Assembly: GCF_005938385.1 (NCBI RefSeq)
Contig: NZ_VCRA01000026.1
Location: 41,182 to 105,181 of the forward strand
Length of the DNA stretch: 64,000 bases
Direction: 5' to 3'
Source: Paenibacillus mesophilus
GTDB taxonomy: Bacteria > Bacillota > Bacilli > Paenibacillales > NBRC-103111
Part shown: positions 1 through 9,574 of the stretch, piece by piece
Numbering within the stretch: the stretch's first letter is position 1
Layout: each line of letters begins with the position of its first letter
The notes under the pieces: generated by a model
Told to the model about the DNA's origin: nothing
What the model saw: only the letters and a program-made list of their open reading frames with translations
Database searches by the model: none
Translations under genes and position numbers: made by a program

Positions 1-128
1 AAAGTCTGGGCATCCCGGTGAGCAGGCAAAACCACTTTTGCACTCACAGGGGTCTGCTCCGTCGTCAAAGCCATCATGGAAGCCAGAATGACCGCTGTAA
101 TTATTTTTGACACTCGTCTACTCTTCAT
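1..128 (-). CDS. Exported protein, N-terminus only (runs off the left edge)
   Basis: An ATG at 128 sits 12 bases downstream of a GGGAGGA ribosome binding site. The reading frame stays open to the window edge, about 42 codons. The start MKSRRVSKIITAVILASMMA is a typical Sec signal peptide: basic n-region and hydrophobic core, followed by TEQTPVSAKV with a plausible A-x-A-like cleavage near VSA. The mature part is outside the window, so no function can be given. It lies 60 bp downstream of the isomerase gene on the same strand and could be the last gene of that unit. Confidence 0.6.
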   Translation of the reverse strand, partial: MKSRRVSKIITAVILASMMALTTEQTPVSAKVVLPAHRDAQT

Positions 129-190
129 CCTTTGCTTATCCTCCCTTTTGTTGAAGCGCAACGATTTCATAATGTTCAATCGGGTGAGGG

Positions 191-1051
191 TTATTTTCCT
201 TGGATCACGGATCGGATATAATCGAGATCGCGTTTAAACATCCGGTTGTAGTCGTAGCCTTCCAGTGTACCGCCGTGTGAAGGGTTCAGGCAAATAATCG
301 GACTGACTCCGTCCCGTACAACCGCAAGCGTCATCTCGGCTACCGGCCAAGAGGCGTCCTCAAGCGCAGATTTCCACAGGAGACGACCGTTCTCTCCGGC
401 CCTGCCCCCTTTGAGATGAAAGTAGCCGATCAGCGGCTTTAGAGCCCGGTATGCGTCCAGCGAAGGAAAGGTGCCCATTTGCCATAAATTTTGTACGTCA
501 TAGGTAAAGAAAACGGAGTCCGAGCGATCCAAGTCTTCAAAGAAATGGATGACCTCCTGTGGATTGGAGAAAATATTGCGCTCGCATTCATTCTCGATGG
601 TAACCCCGAATCCCTCGTCGCTTAGACGGTCTACAGCTTCCCGCAGCATGGGGAAAAGCCAGGCGAACTCGCTCTTAATGCGCCTGATGCTATCCGTAAC
701 GCTGCCTACACGTTCTACGCGGGGAGACAAGAGGCGGATAACAGTCGGGCGAAGAATACGGGCGATCTCGAGCGTTTTCTCGATATGCGCAAGATGGGTG
801 TCCCGAAAATAGTTCTCCCCGCGCTCCAGATCGTCATGGAACAAGCTCGTCGACATGCAATGGACAGACAGCTCTCTTTCCTTAATGGCCACGGCCGCTC
901 TTTCCGCTTCTTCACCGGATAGTTCAAGCAGCGACTTCCCCCATATACGGTCCTTCAAATCCAGAACTTCGATCCCCCAAGACGCCTGAGTATCCAGCGA
1001 CTGGATAAAATCGGGACTTGCCATCGCGTTCAGCATGGTCAGTTTCGTCAT
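191..1051 (-). CDS. Sugar phosphate isomerase/epimerase (TIM barrel, xylose isomerase-like)
   Basis: The 286-residue product has the layout of the AP endonuclease 2/xylose isomerase-like family: an alternating beta-alpha barrel with acidic and histidine metal ligands near strand ends (VTIENEC around residue 150, IGYFHLKGG around 208). Family members isomerise or epimerise sugars or inositol derivatives in the cytoplasm; no signal peptide is present. The start is fixed by GAGGAG eight bases before ATG. The gene follows a sugar-binding lipoprotein gene by about 100 bp, and a composite TTCAA operator lies in that gap, so it may be independently controlled. The substrate cannot be read from sequence. 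Confidence 0.8.
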   Translation of the reverse strand: MTKLTMLNAMASPDFIQSLDTQASWGIEVLDLKDRIWGKSLLELSGEEAERAAVAIKERELSVHCMSTSLFHDDLERGENYFRDTHLAHIEKTLEIARILRPTVIRLLSPRVERVGSVTDSIRRIKSEFAWLFPMLREAVDRLSDEGFGVTIENECERNIFSNPQEVIHFFEDLDRSDSVFFTYDVQNLWQMGTFPSLDAYRALKPLIGYFHLKGGRAGENGRLLWKSALEDASWPVAEMTLAVVRDGVSPIICLNPSHGGTLEGYDYNRMFKRDLDYIRSVIQGK

Positions 1052-1074
1052 CGAACAGTCTCCTCGTCACTAGT

Positions 1075-1112
1075 GGTTCAATAATTTTAATCATAGTTCA
1101 ACGTTATTGAAT
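1075..1112 (-). promoter_or_regulatory. Composite TTCAA operator upstream of the isomerase
   Basis: On the + strand a TTCAAT half-site at 1077 is followed exactly 20 bp later by a TTCAA-N5-TTGAA inverted repeat (1097-1111). The spacer (ATTTTAATCATAG) closely matches the one in the second copy upstream of the sulfatase at 17.1 kb. The same layout in front of two genes suggests one regulator binding three half-sites. The XRE-cupin protein encoded at 17.3 kb is a candidate by proximity only. Confidence 0.5.
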
Positions 1113-1153
1113 CCCGATTATAGGAATTTGCCGTCCCTTCATTGCACCCTCCG

Positions 1154-2455
1154 TTATTTCGCTAATTGTTCAATGGCTTTGTTGATTTGTTCCTCCGCTT
1201 GGCGAAGCGTCGTGTTTACATCCATATTTTGCTTGATCATGTTCTGAAAGGCGCTGCGAAGCTGTTTGGCCCCTTCCGCCTCATACTTGGAAACGTTCGG
1301 CGATTTGGCGGCCTGCAGCATGAACAGAGCGTCCAAGTGCTTGCCTTTAAACCCGGGGAGACCCGTACCGAACTGCTTTCGGGCTTCGGGAGAGTTCAAT
1401 GCAGGCGCTCTGCCGATCGCTGACAGCTGCTTTTGAACGTCTTCGGACACCCATAATCGGATTAGCTGAAACGCCTGTTCCTTCTGCTTGCTTAATGATG
1501 TCACCGAGAACGCGCGCCCCCCCAATGACAGACTTGTCGTAGGCGCCTCCTTCGTGACGGGATAGGTGACCAAATCCCAATTCAATCCGGGAATCGAGTC
1601 GTACCCGTCCGGACCAAGCCCGGCGTGCATCGCCGTATCTTTCGTTTTGGAAAATGACTCGCGTGCCGCTGCCGCCCACTTCATCTGGTTATTGCCCGGA
1701 ATATCGTAAATTTGCTTCATCATCGCGAAGAGCCGGCTCCAGCCCTCCGTGTTTACGGAAGCTTTGTTCGTTTTGGGATCTACGATGATAAGTCCCATTT
1801 GTCCCGATACCCGGTCTATCATATCCGGCTCCAGCCCGCGATATTGAACGCCATTCTCCGTTCTCGTCAAGACTCTCGCGAGCTCGTAAACTTGATCCCA
1901 TGTCATATTGTCTTTAGGATATGGAACGCCGAAACGGTCGAATATATCCTTGTTGTAATACAAGGCCGCCGTATCCAGTGCATAAGGGATTGCCGTTACA
2001 TCCGGGTTTCCGTCTACATGCTGTGCCAGATCCATCCGGACCGGCTCGAAGAGTGCAAGATCCATCTGATTCGCCTTAACCAGTGCGGAATGGTCGAATC
2101 CGATTCCCGTCTCCCTCAGCGGAATGAGAAAGCTGCTTCCAAGTCCGACAATCATGATATCCGGCTTCAGTCCTTTGACCAGCACGGTTTGATCGTAATC
2201 GCCGCCAGGTCCGAGCGCGATCTTCTCTAAATGGACTTGCGGAAATTTCATTTTCGCCGCTTTGCTCAGAGTCGTCTCATATTCATGATCCGCGAACGGA
2301 GGCACCGCAATGGTAATCGTCATCGGTTTATCCATGTCTACAGCCGAGGTCCTTTTGTCAGACGGGCTGCCTGGCGCTTCCCCGTCATTTCCGCAAGCGG
2401 TTGCAAGAGAGATTGCCAGCATTGAGAATATTCCGGAAGTTATCCAATTTTTCAA
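1154..2455 (-). CDS. Extracellular sugar-binding lipoprotein (ABC transporter family 1)
   Basis: This 433-residue protein has a lipoprotein signal ending ISLATAC (Cys21) and the bilobal solute-binding fold of family 1 sugar-binding proteins. Residues about 166-208 (ALYYNKDIFDRFG, then TWDQVYELARVLTR) form a hinge motif shared with the other three binding proteins here. It would sit on the outer face of the membrane and hand oligosaccharides to a permease pair, but no permease gene is adjacent. The start is TTG with AGGGGG eight bases upstream. An AraC gene is divergent 130 bp away and is the likely regulator; the isomerase gene follows downstream. Confidence 0.88.
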   Translation of the reverse strand: MKNWITSGIFSMLAISLATACGNDGEAPGSPSDKRTSAVDMDKPMTITIAVPPFADHEYETTLSKAAKMKFPQVHLEKIALGPGGDYDQTVLVKGLKPDIMIVGLGSSFLIPLRETGIGFDHSALVKANQMDLALFEPVRMDLAQHVDGNPDVTAIPYALDTAALYYNKDIFDRFGVPYPKDNMTWDQVYELARVLTRTENGVQYRGLEPDMIDRVSGQMGLIIVDPKTNKASVNTEGWSRLFAMMKQIYDIPGNNQMKWAAAARESFSKTKDTAMHAGLGPDGYDSIPGLNWDLVTYPVTKEAPTTSLSLGGRAFSVTSLSKQKEQAFQLIRLWVSEDVQKQLSAIGRAPALNSPEARKQFGTGLPGFKGKHLDALFMLQAAKSPNVSKYEAEGAKQLRSAFQNMIKQNMDVNTTLRQAEEQINKAIEQLAK

Positions 2456-2586
2456 TTGTGCCGCCCCCTATTGTATCGTTATACTAATGAATACAAGCAC
2501 TTTCAATCATTGCCTGGATTCAAGCTCTTGACTTATTTCGCAGATTTTCGTTCGGTACGGAAAAAACGGCCATTGAGGTGATGGAT

Positions 2587-3399
2587 ATGGAAGGTCAGTC
2601 GATGTCGGTGATCGCCGTTGACTATGCTCGGCATACCAAGCCCTTCATTAATGACAAAAGCTCGATCAAACGCGACTGCTACCTGGTCCGGCTTCAGATC
2701 AAAGGCAGGTGCCGGGTTTCCATACGCGGGAAGGAATACGATCTGGGTCCGGGCGATATGGTGTTTTCCATTCCGAATCATGGCTACGTGCTGGACATCG
2801 GAGGGCTCGAGCAGCCGATTGACAGTGCGGATTACTATTTGATTTGCGACGGTCCATGGATCAAGCAATGGTGGGAGGAATCCAACTTACCCGATGTAGC
2901 GAATATTGCGCTGGACGAAGGTCTTCTCTTTATATGGAGAAAGCTTATCATGGAGAAGCGGAACATGCATGCGAACAATACCGAGATGCTGGACGCTTTG
3001 CTGAAATTGTTTTTTCTGTCGCTGAAACGCCTGCTGGAGGATAGTAAAACCAATTCGCTCCGGAGCCGCACGTATATTTCTTATCAGATCAAAGCTTATA
3101 TCGAAAGACATGCGACAAAGCCTCTGACATTACCTCATATCGCCGCACATCACAACGTCAGCGTTTCGACCGCATCCCAGCTGTTCAAACAAACTTTTAA
3201 CCACACGATAATGTCCTACGTGCTGGAGGTGCGCCTGTCCATTGCCACGCAGCGCATTATGATCGGAGGCATGAAGCTGGAAGATATTGCGGAATATGCC
3301 GGATTTCACAGCTATCCGTACTTTTGCCGGACGTTCCGAACCCGATATGGAGTTTCGCCCAGCCAATTCCGCGGGCACGATCCGTATAATCGATCCTGA
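2587..3399 (+). CDS. AraC family transcriptional regulator
   Basis: About 270 residues: an N-terminal cupin-like sensor domain (YDLGPGDMVFSIPNHGY) and two C-terminal helix-turn-helix motifs (LTLPHIAAHHNVSVSTASQLF and LEDIAEYAGFHSYPYFCRTF) ending in the usual GVSPSQFR. The ATG at 2587 is preferred because GAGGTG lies six bases before it; a GTG at 2578 in frame is the alternative. It is divergent from the sugar-binding lipoprotein gene, the standard position for a regulator that senses the transported sugar. A hairpin with a T-tract follows the stop and separates it from the convergent sulfatase gene. Confidence 0.88.
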   Translation: MEGQSMSVIAVDYARHTKPFINDKSSIKRDCYLVRLQIKGRCRVSIRGKEYDLGPGDMVFSIPNHGYVLDIGGLEQPIDSADYYLICDGPWIKQWWEESNLPDVANIALDEGLLFIWRKLIMEKRNMHANNTEMLDALLKLFFLSLKRLLEDSKTNSLRSRTYISYQIKAYIERHATKPLTLPHIAAHHNVSVSTASQLFKQTFNHTIMSYVLEVRLSIATQRIMIGGMKLEDIAEYAGFHSYPYFCRTFRTRYGVSPSQFRGHDPYNRS

Positions 3400-3421
3400 C
3401 ACAGCTCCTGTATGACGAATA

Positions 3422-3464
3422 AGCGGCCCGTCGGTCATGTATTTGGCATGGACAGGCCGTTTTC
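3422..3464 (+). terminator. Rho-independent terminator after the AraC gene
   Basis: The arms CGGCC and GTCATG pair with CATGGAC and GGCCG around a TATTTGG loop, followed by TTTTCGT. It lies 20 bp past the AraC stop and before the convergent sulfatase stop. Confidence 0.6.
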
Positions 3465-3506
3465 GTCTGGTTCTTATTCCGCTTCGGAAGGATGGCATAG
3501 GGAAGT

Positions 3507-5120
3507 TTACTCCGTGACCGTAAACGCCGCCCATCTTTCTTCGCTGTTCTTGTAGCCGATACGGGAAGCTTTAACCCTTACGGTCGTCGTTCCCGCGCAG
3601 CATCGAATCGGTCCGGTGTAAAGCTTCCACCGCGCATTCTCGCCGCTCTCCGTCGTATAGGTAATGGAAGCGCCTTGTGTCGAGCAATAAAGTTGAACAA
3701 GGAGCGGCCCCTGGAAAGAGCCTCCTTCCGTTGTCGCTTCGATTCCCGGGCTTTCCGCGGTTATCGGCACGAAAACAGGGGCTGAAGTATGAGGCTGGAT
3801 GCCGCGCGGCCAGAAGCGTTCGACCATTTGCTCCTCGGACAAATCCCCTAAGTCGCCATACTGTTTGCGCCATTCGTCCAAAGCGTACCGCAGCTCAAGA
3901 AGCGCGTCCCGATGCCCGGGACCGGTCGCCAAGTTGTTCAGCTCGTGGGGATCGCTCACCGTGTCATACAATTCCTCCACCGGTCGTTTCCCGAACATGA
4001 CGTTCTGTACGCCTTCCAGCTTGCCTTCCAGGTGAAGACGCCACATTTCTTGTTGGATCGGATGCCGGTTGTTATAAGAGATCCATAGCAAATAAGGCAT
4101 ATTGGGATCATAATTCCGAATATACTTGTATCTTGTATTTCGGACGGCGCGAACCATATCATACGCCTGATCGTATCGGTCTCGCGTCGCGAAAATATAG
4201 TCTCTCTGCCTTGCTTGTTCGCCCAGGAACGGCTGGCCATGCATGTGGCAAGGCACCGCCAGACCGGCCAATGACAGCACCGTCGGCCCCAAGTCGATCA
4301 AGCTTACTAATCGATCCGAGACGGTTCGAGGTTGGATCCGCCCGGGCCATCGTACAAGGAGCGGAATGCGGATTCCCGCATCGTACGGCCAACGCTTCGC
4401 TCGGGGCAGTCCTTCGCCATGATCGCTCCATAAGAAGACGATCGTATTATCGGCCAATCCGTCTTCCTCCAATTGCCTCAGAAGCCGGCCGACGATCTGA
4501 TCCGAATCCGCGATGTTGTCGTAATGCCTAGCAAGAGCCTCGCGGGATTTCCGGGTATCCGGAAGGTACGGAGGCAGCGTCACTTCATCGGGATCGGTTT
4601 CCAAGGCATGTCTTTCCTTGTCCGGCCACATCCCGCTTTCATGGGTCAAGATCGGGTTAAAGACGGAGAAGAACGGCTGCCCTTCATCCCGGTTGCGCCA
4701 ATGGGCATCGTCGCCAAGCTCATCCCACGCCGTTAAAGGCGTTTCAAACTGGTAATCGGTTTTTTTGTTATTGGTGCAATAGTACCCGGCTGCGCGTAAA
4801 TATTCGGTAAACGTCTTGACGTAATGAGGAACTACCGCATGGTAAGGCGTCGGCAGTTCGGGAGCGCAAGTCTCGGTATGGGTCGTTCTCATATGATGGG
4901 TACCGATTGAGGTCTGGTACATCCCCGTAATGATAGCCGAACGGCTGGGAGCGCATACTCCGGCGGTTGCAAAAGCTGAAGAAAACCTCATCCCTTCGCC
5001 GGCGAGTCTATCGATATTCGGCGTCCGCGCCAATCGATCCCCGTAGCATCCGAACCGCGGGCTCGTATCCTCCAACGAAATCCATAATATATTCGGTCGA
5101 TCTTGCAAATGGTTGTTCAA
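3507..5120 (-). CDS. Sulfatase (Cys-type) with C-terminal chitobiase-like domain
   Basis: A 537-residue alkaline-phosphatase-fold sulfatase. The active-site motif C56-A-P-S-R60 (VCAPSRSAIITG) is the Cys-type signature that an anaerobic or aerobic maturase converts to formylglycine; no maturase gene is in the window. Metal and sulfate residues lie in SLEDTS near the N-terminus and in WSDHGEGLPRAKRWPYDAG. The last ~80 residues (ITYTTESGENARWKLY) resemble the CHB_HEX_C accessory domain. There is no signal peptide, so it probably acts on imported sulfated sugars. The start is TTG, eight bases after GGAGG. It follows the GH2 gene by 46 bp and is almost certainly cotranscribed with it. Confidence 0.9.
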   Translation of the reverse strand: MNNHLQDRPNILWISLEDTSPRFGCYGDRLARTPNIDRLAGEGMRFSSAFATAGVCAPSRSAIITGMYQTSIGTHHMRTTHTETCAPELPTPYHAVVPHYVKTFTEYLRAAGYYCTNNKKTDYQFETPLTAWDELGDDAHWRNRDEGQPFFSVFNPILTHESGMWPDKERHALETDPDEVTLPPYLPDTRKSREALARHYDNIADSDQIVGRLLRQLEEDGLADNTIVFLWSDHGEGLPRAKRWPYDAGIRIPLLVRWPGRIQPRTVSDRLVSLIDLGPTVLSLAGLAVPCHMHGQPFLGEQARQRDYIFATRDRYDQAYDMVRAVRNTRYKYIRNYDPNMPYLLWISYNNRHPIQQEMWRLHLEGKLEGVQNVMFGKRPVEELYDTVSDPHELNNLATGPGHRDALLELRYALDEWRKQYGDLGDLSEEQMVERFWPRGIQPHTSAPVFVPITAESPGIEATTEGGSFQGPLLVQLYCSTQGASITYTTESGENARWKLYTGPIRCCAGTTTVRVKASRIGYKNSEERWAAFTVTE

Positions 5121-5166
5121 TTATGCAGCCTCCAGCACAATTTCCACAATCTGCCGCTATCGGTTG

Positions 5167-8085
5167 TCACAGCTTCCTAAACAGCCGGATCCGCTCGTTT
5201 TCTTGCGACAACATCAGCAAACAGGGGCTTTCCCCGGACTCCAAAACGAGATGTTGAACCGTGCCGTCCGCCCAGCGAATTTCTCCTTGCCCCGCATCCG
5301 CCGATCCTTCACTAAGCTCATACCACCATGTACCGACGAGCTCCGGACTTGGAGCCTCTCGATAACGGAACACATCGCCGTTATTCATCATTAGGAAGCG
5401 CATCCGGTTACCCAGCCATACGCCGCATACGACAGGCGATTGCGGACGGTTCCGGAACGGCGGGATGTGCTCGCGTCGATTGCAGTGCGACGTATCCAAG
5501 GCGACAGCCTTGTCTCCTTTCACAAATGCCGTTTCCAGTTCAAATACGACCCTATCGCCATCGACGACGACGGCACGAACCGTGCAGGAATCGTTAATGA
5601 TGAAAGATTTCTCATATACGGCAGATGCCGCCGACGGCTTGCTGCCGTCCGTAGTATAATATATACCATAGGATTTGCCGGAAAGCGCCCCACGCAGCGC
5701 AATGCTGTCTACAGATACGGACACCGTCGTTTCGTTCTGAAATATCCGTTCGCCGATAATAGCGGCTGCCGTAACTTCAATATTTCCACTCTCCATCGTA
5801 GAATGATAAAGCCCCATTCCAAGCCCGAAGAAGGCCGCGCGCGAGGGTGATTTCGCGTTGGTCACATCCACCATGTCCCCGTTCTCGGAGCCCAGAAACG
5901 CGACCGGTCCGGTCGCCGCCAAATGCACGGTATTGTCGCCGTAAGGGACTAACCGTCCCATGCTGTCCACAATTTCAAACGTTACCTGTGCCAAATCCCG
6001 GCCATCCGCTTGAAGATCGGTCACGTCCGCACTCAGCTTGATTGCAGCCGGACGGTCCGCTGTTTCGAACCGCTTCCGCGCCGCAACTTGCCCGTCACGA
6101 TAGGCGACCGCTTCGATCGAACCGGGCTCGTAGCCGACATCCCACGAAATGTACATGTCTTCGCCCATCGGTTTCCTTCCTAAGGAGCGACCGCCCACGA
6201 TCAGCTCGGCTTCTTCGCAGTTCGTATATACCCAGACCGGAATAACGACGCCTTCCAGCCCCGGATGCGTCCAATGCGGAAGCAGGTGAACCATCGGCTT
6301 CGTCGTAAATTGGCTTTGGTAGAAGTAATAGTGGTCCTTCGGGAAGTTAGCGAGGTCGATAACCCCCGCGCTGTTGCTTCGCTCCGGGTACTGCCGCGCC
6401 TCGCCGAGATAGTCGAAGCCGGTCCAGCGGAACTCGCCTACCAGGTACGGATATTTTTTAACGAACCCCCAAGAATGACGTGCGGAAGCTCTAACGCCGC
6501 AGTTGTCATACGATGAGCTGTAATGCGTCGACGCATCGGTGAATATTTCCTCTTCCGTCAAGTTCGGTATTTCGATCCTCGGTTGGTCTTTATCCCTCCA
6601 CCACGTTTGGGTACGATAATACCCGCGCGTATGCAGCGTATGGGGCGCTTCCGTCGCCAGCATGACCCGTTTCGGGTAGTTGAGATGATCCGACTCGTAT
6701 AGAAAGCAGGCGCCGCCTCCGTCGTTATACCCGGCAATATCGAGCAAGCCGCGGTTTTCGTCCATAACATCCCCGACGAGGTTTATGCCGCAGGTGACCG
6801 GACGGGTCGGTTCAAGCCAGTGCACGAAATCCTGCAGCATGGCAGTTGTCTCCGCCTTCTGCTGTCTGATTTCGTTTCCGATGCTCCACATGATGATCGA
6901 CGGATGGTTGCGATCCCGGCGGATCATATCGCCGAGATCCTTTTCCCACCACTCATCGAAGTATAAGGAGTAGTCATGCGGAATTTTGGGAATATTCCAG
7001 CCGTCAAACGCCTCATCGACGACCATTAGTCCGATCGCGTCGCACAGGTCGTAAAAGGCCGGCTCCATCGGGTTGTGCGACGTTCTCACGGCATTGCAGC
7101 CCATCTCCTTCAGCATGCGGAACCGCTTCTCCCACAACTTCTCCGGTACGGCTGCCCCGACCGGCCCGCCGTCGTGGTGCAAACAAACCCCTTGCAGCAG
7201 CATCGGTATACCGTTTAACTTGAAGCCGGCTTCTGCGGAAAACTCCAAATAGCGGATTCCGAAGGTTGAAGTATAATCGTCGATGCAAAGACCGTTCTCC
7301 CGAACTTCGCTTTGCAAAGAATACAAATCGGGGTGCTCCGGCGACCATAACGCCGGGTCGTTTATCGTCGCGGACTGCTGTACCGGCACGACGGCGCCCG
7401 CTTCGATCGTTAACTCCGAGCTGGTTTCAGCCACAGCCAGGCCATCCGGGTTGTTGAATCGCGACACCAGCATAACGGTGCGGACCCGATCGGAACGGTT
7501 GGCAATTTCCGTTCGGACCGATACGACCGCATGACGTTCGGCGACTTGCGGTGTTGTGATATAGGTGCCCCAATGAGCGACGTGGACGTCTTCGGTTGCG
7601 GTGAGCCAGACATGACGATAAATTCCGGCTCCGGTATACCAGCGCGAGCTAGGGCTGAGCGAGTTGTCGACACGTACGGAGATGACGTTGCGGTCCGGTA
7701 CGAGGTATGGCGTCAGATCGTACTCGAAGCCCAAATATCCGTACGGGCGGCGGCCCAAATGATGGCCGTTTATATATACGTCGCTATTCATGTACACGCC
7801 TTCGAATTCGAGGTACAGCCTTTTGTCCTGCAGCTCCGGGGACAGCAGGAACGATTTGCGGTACCAGCCGATGCCCCCCGGCAAATAAGCGCCGAATTTA
7901 CCGGACGGATTGTCAGGGTGATAGTCGCCTTCGATGCTCCAGTCGTGCGGGAGATCCAGCTTTCTCCAGCTTGAATCGTCAAACCGGGGAGTCGAGGCTT
8001 CATGGACATCCGTAAGACTGAAAGACCAACCGGTATCGAACGATAAGCGTTGGCGAGGCCCGGTACGAATGAATGGGGTGTGCAT
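5167..8085 (-). CDS. Glycoside hydrolase family 2 (beta-galactosidase-like)
   Basis: A 972-residue retaining glycosidase with the GH2 order: sugar-binding jelly roll (FDTGWSFSL to about 160), immunoglobulin-like domain, TIM barrel, then C-terminal Ig-like domains. The acid/base is probably Glu405 in MWSIGNE. Glu479 in MLATEAPHTLHTRG is the likely nucleophile by comparison with the SETAS-type GH2 subgroup. A C-terminal stretch (GIYYTTDGSKPSAAS) again resembles a chitobiase-type accessory domain, as in the neighbouring sulfatase. No signal peptide is visible. The ATG at 8085 follows AGGAGG by six bases. Exact specificity (galactosidase, glucuronidase or other) is not determined. Confidence 0.88.
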   Translation of the reverse strand: MHTPFIRTGPRQRLSFDTGWSFSLTDVHEASTPRFDDSSWRKLDLPHDWSIEGDYHPDNPSGKFGAYLPGGIGWYRKSFLLSPELQDKRLYLEFEGVYMNSDVYINGHHLGRRPYGYLGFEYDLTPYLVPDRNVISVRVDNSLSPSSRWYTGAGIYRHVWLTATEDVHVAHWGTYITTPQVAERHAVVSVRTEIANRSDRVRTVMLVSRFNNPDGLAVAETSSELTIEAGAVVPVQQSATINDPALWSPEHPDLYSLQSEVRENGLCIDDYTSTFGIRYLEFSAEAGFKLNGIPMLLQGVCLHHDGGPVGAAVPEKLWEKRFRMLKEMGCNAVRTSHNPMEPAFYDLCDAIGLMVVDEAFDGWNIPKIPHDYSLYFDEWWEKDLGDMIRRDRNHPSIIMWSIGNEIRQQKAETTAMLQDFVHWLEPTRPVTCGINLVGDVMDENRGLLDIAGYNDGGGACFLYESDHLNYPKRVMLATEAPHTLHTRGYYRTQTWWRDKDQPRIEIPNLTEEEIFTDASTHYSSSYDNCGVRASARHSWGFVKKYPYLVGEFRWTGFDYLGEARQYPERSNSAGVIDLANFPKDHYYFYQSQFTTKPMVHLLPHWTHPGLEGVVIPVWVYTNCEEAELIVGGRSLGRKPMGEDMYISWDVGYEPGSIEAVAYRDGQVAARKRFETADRPAAIKLSADVTDLQADGRDLAQVTFEIVDSMGRLVPYGDNTVHLAATGPVAFLGSENGDMVDVTNAKSPSRAAFFGLGMGLYHSTMESGNIEVTAAAIIGERIFQNETTVSVSVDSIALRGALSGKSYGIYYTTDGSKPSAASAVYEKSFIINDSCTVRAVVVDGDRVVFELETAFVKGDKAVALDTSHCNRREHIPPFRNRPQSPVVCGVWLGNRMRFLMMNNGDVFRYREAPSPELVGTWWYELSEGSADAGQGEIRWADGTVQHLVLESGESPCLLMLSQENERIRLFRKL

Positions 8086-8109
8086 GGAAGTCCTCCTAAC
8101 TTTACGTCA

Positions 8110-9441
8110 TTACTTCTTGTTCTGCTTTTCCAACTTGGCCGCTTCGACCGCTTTGGTCACTTCTTCCTGAATCCGGCGCAATACCGTATTCTGATCCTCA
8201 TTCGAGCTGACGTACGTTTGGAAATTCCGGTTCATACTCGGTCCTCTGGCAATACTGTCATATTGATTATAAGGGTGGGGATCCAGCATCTTGACACTGA
8301 AAATCGCTTTCAGGTTTTTCTCCTTAAGCATCGGGAACGCTTGCCCGAACACCTGTTGCGTTTGCTCGAGCTTCGCGACCGGCAGCGTCGCCGCCCTTCT
8401 GGAGAGATCGAGCTGCATCTCCGGATCGGTCGACATCGCCTGCGCCGCCTTGAACGCTTGCTCCAGCACCTTGCTCGATTTGTTAATAACGAGGACGTTG
8501 CCGTCGGTTTCGGCGCTGAATCCTTTCTTCTCGCTATAGCTCGGATAAGAGACGATATCCCAATTCAACCCCGCATTAAACTGCGGATCGGCCATTCTCA
8601 CCATACTGCTTCCATAGGATGGATACATAGCGATCGTTTTATCGTTGATAAAGTTTGGCGCGATGCTGCCCAGGTTGGCTACCGGCTCGTTGCCCGGGAT
8701 CGTATAAAAGTCTTTGGCGAGCTTAAATACTCGAGCCCAGCCGTCCGTCAGCAAATTGACCTTATCGGAATTCGGTTCGAAGTAAGGCAGTGCCAGCCCG
8801 CTGCCCATCAGACTGACTTGGCCTGGCTGCAGTCCCTTATATTGGACGCCCCCTTCGAGCCGGGTCATTCTTTTGGCCAGCTCATACATTTCGTCCCAGG
8901 TCATATTATCCTTCGGATACGCAACACTGAAGCGGTCGAAAATGTCTTTGTTGTAGAACGTCACATAGTAGTTCAACCACATTGGAATCGCATACATTTC
9001 GCCTTTGGAGCCGTAAGCCTTAACCATGTTCTGCGCAGCAGACTCATAGACGTTCCAATCCAAATTGTGCTTCTTCGACATATCCCTGACGTCCAGCGGG
9101 AAATCGACGGCCAGCAAGTCGCTGAGCCCCCGTACCCCTGTCAAGAAGATGTCGGGCTCCCTGCTTGAAACGATCAAATCCTGAAGAGTCGTGTTTTGCG
9201 GCATCACCTCGTATTCAAAAGTGATGTGCGGGTATTTTTTTTTCATGGGCTCGCCGACATATTTGTCAAATTCGCTTTTGTCGTACCCGCCTTGGTAGCG
9301 CATCATACGGATCGTGACCGGTTCCTGCGACGACGTATCGTTCTTGTTCTTCTGGGCTACTGGCTCTTCCTTGCCGCATGCGGTTAATACGGAGGTCAAC
9401 GCCACCGCCGACGCCAATGCCTTAATCACCGTGCTTTTCAT
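8110..9441 (-). CDS. Extracellular sugar-binding lipoprotein (ABC transporter family 1)
   Basis: 443 residues, with a lipobox at SVLTAC and Cys22 as the first mature residue. The motif VTFYNKDIFDRF near residue 161 and the following TWDEMYELAKRMTR show that it is a paralogue of the other three binding proteins in this window. The start is fixed by GGGGGAG before ATG. It heads an apparent operon with GH2 (24 bp downstream) and sulfatase, which suggests that it delivers the oligosaccharide these enzymes process. As with its paralogues, no membrane permease or ATPase gene is adjacent. Confidence 0.88.
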   Translation of the reverse strand: MKSTVIKALASAVALTSVLTACGKEEPVAQKNKNDTSSQEPVTIRMMRYQGGYDKSEFDKYVGEPMKKKYPHITFEYEVMPQNTTLQDLIVSSREPDIFLTGVRGLSDLLAVDFPLDVRDMSKKHNLDWNVYESAAQNMVKAYGSKGEMYAIPMWLNYYVTFYNKDIFDRFSVAYPKDNMTWDEMYELAKRMTRLEGGVQYKGLQPGQVSLMGSGLALPYFEPNSDKVNLLTDGWARVFKLAKDFYTIPGNEPVANLGSIAPNFINDKTIAMYPSYGSSMVRMADPQFNAGLNWDIVSYPSYSEKKGFSAETDGNVLVINKSSKVLEQAFKAAQAMSTDPEMQLDLSRRAATLPVAKLEQTQQVFGQAFPMLKEKNLKAIFSVKMLDPHPYNQYDSIARGPSMNRNFQTYVSSNEDQNTVLRRIQEEVTKAVEAAKLEKQNKK

Positions 9442-9574
9442 GGAACTCCCCCTAATGATTTGGATTCATGTATGTTGAACGAAACTCGGCCGGTAGCTGC
9501 TGCCTATCGAGATCTCGTTTAACATCGATCGTCAAACCGTCACATCCGGATCAACTGTCTTCGGGGTGGATCAG